From UMGS1766 sp963597355 (GTDB taxonomy: Bacteria > Bacillota > Clostridia > Oscillospirales > Oscillospiraceae): 11,331 nucleotides of DNA. Every line of letters starts with the position of its first letter. The stretch's first letter is position 1. The stretch spans positions 1-11,331 of the forward strand of contig CAVBPR010000028.1 of NCBI GenBank assembly GCA_963597355.1. The letters run 5' to 3'. Both the position numbers and the translations under genes were made by a program. Under the pieces are notes generated by a model. It did not search any database, had not been told where the DNA came from, and was given only the letters and a program-made list of their open reading frames with translations. Positions 6,091 to 11,331 of this stretch are shown in pieces.

Positions 6091-6830
6091 TGAACGGGCT
6101 ATCATTTTCAGCAACAACCGAAAAAAGAAAAGGAATCCTGCTTGATCCCCGGACAAAGCTCATTCTGCTGCTGACGATTACAACACTGATGTTCAGTACC
6201 AGTAACGAAGGAATTATGAACATCGTCAAGCCGTGTCTAAGCCTTGTCCCCTTTGCTCTGATTTTGTCGGAACGCCGTTTCAAAACAGCAGGAAAATATC
6301 TGGTGCTATATGCGGTTTGCTTTATACTGGAACGGATTGCCCTTACGAGTTTGAGCGGATTACTCTCGTTCATCGTGCTGGCAGTGACATCTATCATGAC
6401 GCGGTTTGCGCCCGGCATTATGACAGGTGCCTATCTGATCTCATCCACTTCGATCAGTGAGTTTATCGGCGCAATGGAGCGTATGCACATCACGGAAAAA
6501 ATCGTGATTCCAATGTCTGTCATTTTTCGCTTTTTCCCAACCATCAGCGAAGAATATCAGGCCATCCGGGATGCAATGAAAATGCGGGGCATACGATTCG
6601 GCGGGAAAAATCCTTTCCTGATGTTGGAATATCGCCTTGTTCCTTTGATGGTGTCCGTTGTGAAGATTGGTGATGAACTTTCTGCTGCTGCGTTGACACG
6701 GGGGCTTGGAGCCCCCGTTAAACGTACAAACGTGTGCCAGATCGGTTTCCATGTTCAAGATTTGATTGCGATTCTGTTTTGCGTTATCTGTTTTGCCTTG
6801 TTTTTGTTTCAGCAGCAGATTTCTTTTTGA
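6090..6830 (+). CDS. ecfT: ECF transporter transmembrane coupling protein EcfT (246 aa)
   Basis: EcfT is the scaffold that couples ATP hydrolysis by EcfA to the S component. The N-terminal region has the usual LLDPRTKLILLL opening, followed by four to five membrane segments (for example LVLYAVCFILERI and a helix around IVLAVTSIMTRFAPG). The cytoplasmic region carries both coupling motifs: M165-R166-G167 in AMKMRGIRFGG and T203-R204-G205 in AALTRGLGAP, whose arginines fit the ATPase grooves. A final membrane helix lies near the C-terminus (LIAILFCVICFALFLF). The length is normal. The ATG at 6090 shares its A with the upstream TGA; a GTG at 6087 is an alternative start. Only 17 bases separate its stop from the ATPase gene, placing the whole module in one transcript. 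No key residue appears to be missing. Confidence 0.92.
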   Translation: MNGLSFSATTEKRKGILLDPRTKLILLLTITTLMFSTSNEGIMNIVKPCLSLVPFALILSERRFKTAGKYLVLYAVCFILERIALTSLSGLLSFIVLAVTSIMTRFAPGIMTGAYLISSTSISEFIGAMERMHITEKIVIPMSVIFRFFPTISEEYQAIRDAMKMRGIRFGGKNPFLMLEYRLVPLMVSVVKIGDELSAAALTRGLGAPVKRTNVCQIGFHVQDLIAILFCVICFALFLFQQQISF

Positions 6831-6847
6831 CGGGAGGGGGTGAACCT

Positions 6848-8320
6848 ATGATACGGATTGACCATGTGACCTTCTCTTATGGAGAAGAAAACGAGAACGC
6901 TGGTGGAGTCCATGATATAAATCTGACCGTAGAGGACGGTCAATGCGTCGTACTTTGCGGCGAAAGCGGCAGTGGAAAAACGACAATTACCAGGCTGATC
7001 AACGGTCTGATTCCCCATTACTATGAAGGAAAAATGAATGGAGAAGTGTGGGTAAATGGGGCAAAGGTTTCGGAACAGCCCCTTTATGATACCGCGAAAA
7101 CGGTTGGCAGCGTGTTTCAAAACCCCCGCTCACAATTTTTCAATGTGGATACAACCAGCGAAATCACATTCGGGTGTGAAAATCTCGGCCAGCCGGAGCA
7201 AAGTATTCGGGAACGATTAGATAAGACCATCCGGGATTTCCGCCTGGAGAAATTGATGGGACGCAATATCTTTCATCTCTCCGGCGGGGAAAAGCAAAAA
7301 ATTGCCTGTGCCGGGGTATCCATCATGGAGCCGGATGTGCTGGTTATGGATGAGCCGTCATCCAACCTGGATGCTTCCTCTATCCTGGATCTGAGAGCAA
7401 TACTTGCGTTTTGGAAGTCGCAGGGGAAAACAATTATAGTGTCAGAGCATCGGCTCTACTATCTGCGCGGTCTTGCGGATCGTTTTATCTATATTACCGG
7501 CGGAAAGGTGGAAAAAGATTACTCCGCAGCAGAGTTTGAGAGCCTGACGGAGCAACAGAGAGCCAAGTTGGGGCTGCGTACCTTTATTCTTGAAGATTTG
7601 TTGCCGCCGAAAGCATTGCCCCAGGCCGGTCAGCAAATGGAACTTCGCAATTTCTGCTTTGCCTACAAAAACGAACCGGAAACGCTGCACATCCGGGAAA
7701 GTAAAATCCCCGCAAATCGTATTGTCGGGATCATCGGGAATAATGGAGCTGGAAAGTCCACCTTCTCCCGGTGTTTCTGCGGCCTTGAAAAGCGCTGCGG
7801 TGAGGTGATCTGGAACGGTAGAACTTATCGGCCTAAAGACAGACTAAATACCTGCTACATGGTGATGCAGGAAGTCAATCACCAGCTTTTCACGGAAACT
7901 GTGCTGGATGAAGTCCTGATCAGTATGGAGGAGGAAAATCAGGAGTGGGCTGAGGAAATCCTTGCCAAGTTAGATTTAATCGGCTTCAAAGACAGACACC
8001 CTATGTCTCTTTCCGGCGGCCAAAAGCAGCGGGTAGCAATTGCCTCGGCAATCGCATCCAAGCGTTCTATCTTATTTTTTGACGAACCGACCAGCGGTCT
8101 TGATTACAAACACATGAAAGAGGTTGCCAATGTCTTGAAACAAGTCAGGGATGCAGGCATTACCTTGTATGTCATTACCCATGATCTTGAGCTGCTTTTA
8201 GATTGTTGTACGGATATTGTCCATTTTGAGGACGGTTCCATCATCGACAAATTTCAAATGGATGAGGCCGGTCTTGAGAAAATCCGAAACTATTTTATAA
8301 AGAGGGTGCCTACAAAATGA
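6848..8320 (+). CDS. Fused two-domain ECF ATPase (EcfA, 490 aa)
   Basis: Two complete ABC ATPase domains in one chain replace the separate EcfA1 and EcfA2 subunits, an arrangement typical of dedicated (non-shared) ECF transporters. Domain 1 (about 1-230): Walker A GESGSGKTT (38-46), signature LSGGEKQ (144-150), Walker B VLVMDEP with D168 and E169, switch H201. Domain 2 (about 265-490): Walker A GNNGAGKST (297-305), signature LSGGQKQ (388-394), Walker B ILFFDEP with D412 and E413, switch H445. Both sites look active. The ATG at 6848 is chosen because GGGAGGGGG (6832-6840) lies 7 bases upstream; the longer frame from 6734 reads through ecfT and is spurious. The stop overlaps the next start as ATGA. 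The protein should sit on the inner face of the membrane with EcfT and the S component. Confidence 0.93.
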   Translation: MIRIDHVTFSYGEENENAGGVHDINLTVEDGQCVVLCGESGSGKTTITRLINGLIPHYYEGKMNGEVWVNGAKVSEQPLYDTAKTVGSVFQNPRSQFFNVDTTSEITFGCENLGQPEQSIRERLDKTIRDFRLEKLMGRNIFHLSGGEKQKIACAGVSIMEPDVLVMDEPSSNLDASSILDLRAILAFWKSQGKTIIVSEHRLYYLRGLADRFIYITGGKVEKDYSAAEFESLTEQQRAKLGLRTFILEDLLPPKALPQAGQQMELRNFCFAYKNEPETLHIRESKIPANRIVGIIGNNGAGKSTFSRCFCGLEKRCGEVIWNGRTYRPKDRLNTCYMVMQEVNHQLFTETVLDEVLISMEEENQEWAEEILAKLDLIGFKDRHPMSLSGGQKQRVAIASAIASKRSILFFDEPTSGLDYKHMKEVANVLKQVRDAGITLYVITHDLELLLDCCTDIVHFEDGSIIDKFQMDEAGLEKIRNYFIKRVPTK

Positions 8321-10062
8321 AGGAAGAAAAGAAAGAGTCGCCCATAGGCGTCTTATGGGGATGGGGCAAGCCCTATCACGGGAAATTCATCGGCAGTATT
8401 ATCCTTGCGGTATTAGGCGTGGCCTGCCAGATGGTGCCCTATTTCTGCGTGGCGCATATTGTCACACTGATGCTGTCGAGAGAGCAGGATTTTTCCAGTT
8501 ATATGACGGCCTGTATCGTTGCATTGTGCGGTTATTTGGGAAAGGTTGTTTTCGCCAATCTTTCAACAGTCATTTCCCACACAGCGACCTATTACACGCT
8601 GCGTGATCTGCGGGAGAATATCACCGCAAAGCTGGCCCGCGTCCCGATGGGGACGATTTTAGATACTCCGTCCGGCCAGTATAAAACGACGATTGTTGAC
8701 CGGGTTGAAGGCATGGAATCGACCTTCGCACACCTGCTCCCGGAAATGACCGCAAATGTGCTGGTGCCTTTGGTGATTGTCGTATATCTGTTCGTTATGG
8801 ACTGGCGCATGGCGCTCCTGTCCCTTGTTACGCTGGTGGTGGGCCTTGCTGTCATGTCCGCCGGTATGAAGAATTATCCCGTCAAATGGGAGGGCGCGGT
8901 TAAAGCGGGAAAGCAGATGGCAAACGCCATTGTAGAATACATCGGCGGGATTGAGGTGGTAAAAGCGTTCAGCCAGTCCGCCGGTTCCTACAAAAAATAT
9001 TCTGACGCGGTGAATTATAACGCCAACTATTATGTGGACTGGATGCGTGAAAACCAGAAAACCATGAGCGCCTACAACGCCATCCTGCCCTCAGTGCTAA
9101 TCTGTGTGCTGCCCTGCGGCTTCGCGTTCTGGCTCTCCGGCAGTCTGGAGCTTTCCACCTTCCTGTCCATTGTGATTTTCTCGCTGGGGCTGATCGGGCC
9201 GATTATTGCGGTCTTTACCTTTACGGACGATTTGGCCGTACTGGGGACAAATGTGGAAGAAATCAGCCAGCTTCTGAACGCCGAAGAACTGAACCATAAG
9301 GACACGCCGGTCAAGCTGGAAGATACCGGCATTTCTCTTAGGTCTGTGTCGTTTTCCTATGACGGGACAACAGAGGTTTTGCATGATGTGAACCTTGCCA
9401 TCCGGCCCGGAACCATGACCGCCCTTGTAGGGCCGTCCGGCTCCGGCAAGTCTACGGTGGCGAAGCTGATTGCCGGGTATTGGGATGTTACATCCGGCAG
9501 CATTACCCTCGGCGGCCATGAGCTGAAGGATATGCCGCTGTCTGAAATTGCAGACCAGATTTCCTATGTATCTCAGGACAACTACCTGTTTAACCGCAGT
9601 ATCCGGGAGAATATCCGCATGGGAAGACCCAGTGCCACGGACGCAGAGGTGGAGCAGGCAGCCAAACAAAGCGGCTGCGACGCCATTATCCGCAAGCTGG
9701 ATAATGGCTATGATACGGTTGTCGGCAGCGCCGGTTCCCATCTTTCCGGCGGTGAACGCCAGCGGATTGCCATCGCCCGCGCCATGCTGAAAAATGCGCC
9801 GGTTGTCATTTTGGACGAGGCAACTGCCTATATCGACCCAGAGAATGAGGCGCTGGTGCAGAAAGCCATTTCCACTTTAACTGTCGGCAAGACCCTGATT
9901 GTGATTGCACACCGGCTGTCTACCATTGTTGGCGCGGACAACATTGTTGTGGTGAAGGATGGAACCATCCACGCACAAGGTACGCATGAGAAGCTGCTGG
10001 AAACCTGCCCTCTCTACCGGGATATGTGGCAGGCGCATATCGGTGCGAAAGACCAGATGTAA
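8317..10062 (+). CDS. Exporter-fold ABC transporter, permease-ATPase half A (581 aa; YbtP/IrtA-like)
   Basis: One half of a heterodimeric ABC transporter. Residues ~20-310 form a six-helix membrane domain of the type IV (exporter) fold, with the coupling-helix-like stretch EYIGGIEVVKAFSQS. The ATPase domain (~340-575) is complete: Walker A GPSGSGKST (372-380), Q-loop YVSQD, signature LSGGERQR (476-483), Walker B VVILDEA (D500, E501) and switch H532. The D-loop reads YIDPENE rather than the usual SALD; DEATA followed by DPENE is a trait I associate with YbtP/YbtQ and IrtA/IrtB, which import metal-siderophores despite the exporter fold. Import is therefore plausible but unproven; export cannot be excluded. 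The ATG overlaps the upstream TGA (ATGA), with AGAGGG 10 bases before it. Only 14 bases separate it from its probable partner. Confidence 0.9.
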   Translation: MKEEKKESPIGVLWGWGKPYHGKFIGSIILAVLGVACQMVPYFCVAHIVTLMLSREQDFSSYMTACIVALCGYLGKVVFANLSTVISHTATYYTLRDLRENITAKLARVPMGTILDTPSGQYKTTIVDRVEGMESTFAHLLPEMTANVLVPLVIVVYLFVMDWRMALLSLVTLVVGLAVMSAGMKNYPVKWEGAVKAGKQMANAIVEYIGGIEVVKAFSQSAGSYKKYSDAVNYNANYYVDWMRENQKTMSAYNAILPSVLICVLPCGFAFWLSGSLELSTFLSIVIFSLGLIGPIIAVFTFTDDLAVLGTNVEEISQLLNAEELNHKDTPVKLEDTGISLRSVSFSYDGTTEVLHDVNLAIRPGTMTALVGPSGSGKSTVAKLIAGYWDVTSGSITLGGHELKDMPLSEIADQISYVSQDNYLFNRSIRENIRMGRPSATDAEVEQAAKQSGCDAIIRKLDNGYDTVVGSAGSHLSGGERQRIAIARAMLKNAPVVILDEATAYIDPENEALVQKAISTLTVGKTLIVIAHRLSTIVGADNIVVVKDGTIHAQGTHEKLLETCPLYRDMWQAHIGAKDQM

Positions 10063-10076
10063 GGGGGTGTTGTCAG

Positions 10077-11331
10077 ATGTATGGAACATTGAAAAAAATT
10101 TTTGCTTTTGCAGGCAGTAAAAAGGGACTTCTGAAAAAATCCCTGTTATTTTCATTCCTGTCCGGGCTGTTTTCAGCCATGCAGTTTGCCGCCCTCTTTG
10201 TGGTGACCGGCGCGCTGGTATCTGACGACCGGAACGGAAAGTTTATCTGGCTTTCGCTGGGGATTATGGCCGTTTCCCTTCTTGGGCGTATCATTACGAC
10301 CTATTTCTCCACGATGGAGCAGACAGAAACCGGCTATTGCATGGTAGCGGAAAAGCGTATCCACATCGGAGATCGGTTGCGCTATATCCCGATGGGATAC
10401 TTCAACAAGAATAGTATCGGGAACATTACCGCCATTGTCACAACGACTTTGGGCGATGTGGAGAACTCGGCAGCCCGTGTCCTGGTGTCGGTGCTGGGCG
10501 GATTTTTTAACTCGGTTGCCCTTGTCATCGTCCTGCTGATATTCGACTGGCGGATTGGGCTTATAGCTGCTGCCGGTGTCCTGATTTACCTTGCGGCGGC
10601 GGAACTGGCGCTTCGCAAATCTGCCGCGCTCAGCGGGGTACGCCAGCACACACAGGAGTCCCTTGTGGAGTCCGTATTGGAGTATATTCAGGGCATGGGG
10701 ATTGTAAAAGCGTTTGGGCTGGAACGGGACAGCACGCAGTCTATCGGCAGTGCAATTAAGGCAAGCTGCCGGGACAACCTGAAACTGACAAAGGCCAGTG
10801 TTCCCTATGACGCTATCAAGCAGGCCGTTGTCCGGGTATTCAGTGTCTTGCTGCTTTTGGCCTCAGTCTGGTTTTGGCTGGACGGTTCCCTGTCGCTGGC
10901 CTACGGCCTGATTTTGGTGATTGCTTCTTTCATGGTGTTCAACGATTTGGAGAACGCCGGGAACATGGCTTCTCTGCTACAAATGCTGGCGGCCTCGATG
11001 GATACGGCGAACTCCATTGATGACACGCCGGTGATGGATGAGAAAGGCGCTGACATTACACCGAAGTCCAGCGAGATCGTGTTTGACAAGGTGGACTTTT
11101 CCTACGCAGATCGCAAGATACTGGATCAGGTCAGCTTTACCATTCCCGAAAAAACGACTACGGCCATTGTCGGCCCTTCCGGGGCAGGAAAGACAACGAT
11201 GTGCAACCTGATTGCCCGTTTTTGGGATGTGAATGCCGGGAAGATTACCATAGGCGGTACGGATGTACGAGATTTTAAGCTGGACAGCCTGATGAAGAAT
11301 ATCTCGATGGTGTTCCAGAGCGTATACCTCT
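10077..11331 (+). CDS. Exporter-fold ABC transporter, permease-ATPase half B (3' end outside window)
   Basis: The frame is open from ATG 10077 to the window end (418 full codons, no stop), so roughly the last 150 residues are missing. The start follows GGGGG (10063-10067) by 9 bases. The membrane domain spans about residues 18-300 (helices around LLFSFLSGLFSAMQFAALFV, LGIMAVSLLGRIITTYF, VALVIVLLIFDWRIGLI and LLLLASVWFWLDGS) and contains the coupling stretch EYIQGMGIVKAFGLE, close to the matching EYIGGIEVVKAF of the preceding gene. The ATPase domain begins near residue 335 with Walker A GPSGAGKTT (366-374) and the Q-loop FQSVYL (Q414), where the window stops; the signature, Walker B and switch histidine cannot be checked. 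With the preceding gene it should form a YbtPQ/IrtAB-like heterodimer in the membrane. Confidence 0.9.
   Translation, partial: MYGTLKKIFAFAGSKKGLLKKSLLFSFLSGLFSAMQFAALFVVTGALVSDDRNGKFIWLSLGIMAVSLLGRIITTYFSTMEQTETGYCMVAEKRIHIGDRLRYIPMGYFNKNSIGNITAIVTTTLGDVENSAARVLVSVLGGFFNSVALVIVLLIFDWRIGLIAAAGVLIYLAAAELALRKSAALSGVRQHTQESLVESVLEYIQGMGIVKAFGLERDSTQSIGSAIKASCRDNLKLTKASVPYDAIKQAVVRVFSVLLLLASVWFWLDGSLSLAYGLILVIASFMVFNDLENAGNMASLLQMLAASMDTANSIDDTPVMDEKGADITPKSSEIVFDKVDFSYADRKILDQVSFTIPEKTTTAIVGPSGAGKTTMCNLIARFWDVNAGKITIGGTDVRDFKLDSLMKNISMVFQSVYL

Noticed and set aside
6734..6847. Longer N-terminus for the fused ATPase
   Set aside because: This part reads through the end of ecfT in another frame; the ATG at 6848 has a strong ribosome binding site and begins exactly at the ABC domain.
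9097..9741. Minus-strand ORF of 214 codons opposite the first ABC half
   Set aside because: Antisense shadow of a GC-rich, well-conserved ATPase gene; the composition is rich in G, H and Q with no recognisable domain.
1..11331. CRISPR array, tRNA, rRNA, insertion sequence or integrase
   Set aside because: I saw no regularly spaced repeats, no tRNA-like cloverleaf or rRNA segments, and no transposase or recombinase motifs in any frame of this window.

Overview
The window looks like part of an integrative and conjugative element (ICE) from a gut-type Firmicute, probably class Clostridia. The evidence is a MOBP-type relaxase with its MobC partner, a DUF4316-type protein end typical of Tn1549/CTn-like conjugative elements, a BRO-type phage-like protein, a DUF6050-type membrane protein, and clean AGGAGG ribosome binding sites. 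No chromosomal housekeeping gene, rRNA or tRNA is visible. Family names are recalled from sequence resemblance; no search was run.

Layout. (1) Positions 1-900, plus strand: the end of a conjugation/replication operon, with the C-terminus of a large DUF4316-type protein (cut by the window edge) and a 65-residue cysteine-rich protein joined by an ATGA overlap. They end at a strong hairpin terminator (850-900) that also serves the convergent gene. (2) Positions 899-4058, minus strand: the mobilisation block, read mobC, relaxase, DUF6050 protein, then a BRO-N/antirepressor-like gene. Between the last two is a 243-base gap holding only a doubtful small cysteine-rich ORF. (3) Positions 4059-4260: an AT-rich, repeat-rich intergenic stretch upstream of mobC, the best candidate for the transfer origin (oriT). 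(4) Positions 4262-5505: an AT-rich AraC-family regulator on the minus strand with its own terminator and a consensus promoter, divergent from the following operon. (5) Positions 5506-11331, plus strand: five tightly packed transport genes. They are an ECF substrate-binding membrane protein (MptD/TIGR02185 type), EcfT, a fused double-ATPase EcfA, and two exporter-fold ABC permease-ATPases. The last runs off the window.

How it fits together. The mobilisation genes and candidate oriT would move the element. Next to oriT sits a self-contained cargo of a regulator plus five transport genes. The regulator's C-terminal domain resembles the PchR/YbtA type, and the exporter-fold subunits carry the DEATA..DPENE motif I associate with YbtPQ/IrtAB-type siderophore importers. 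An ECF module beside an exporter-fold pair also recalls the streptococcal sia heme locus. The best hypothesis is therefore a mobile, ligand-regulated iron, heme or metallophore acquisition cassette. The substrate is inferred, not shown.
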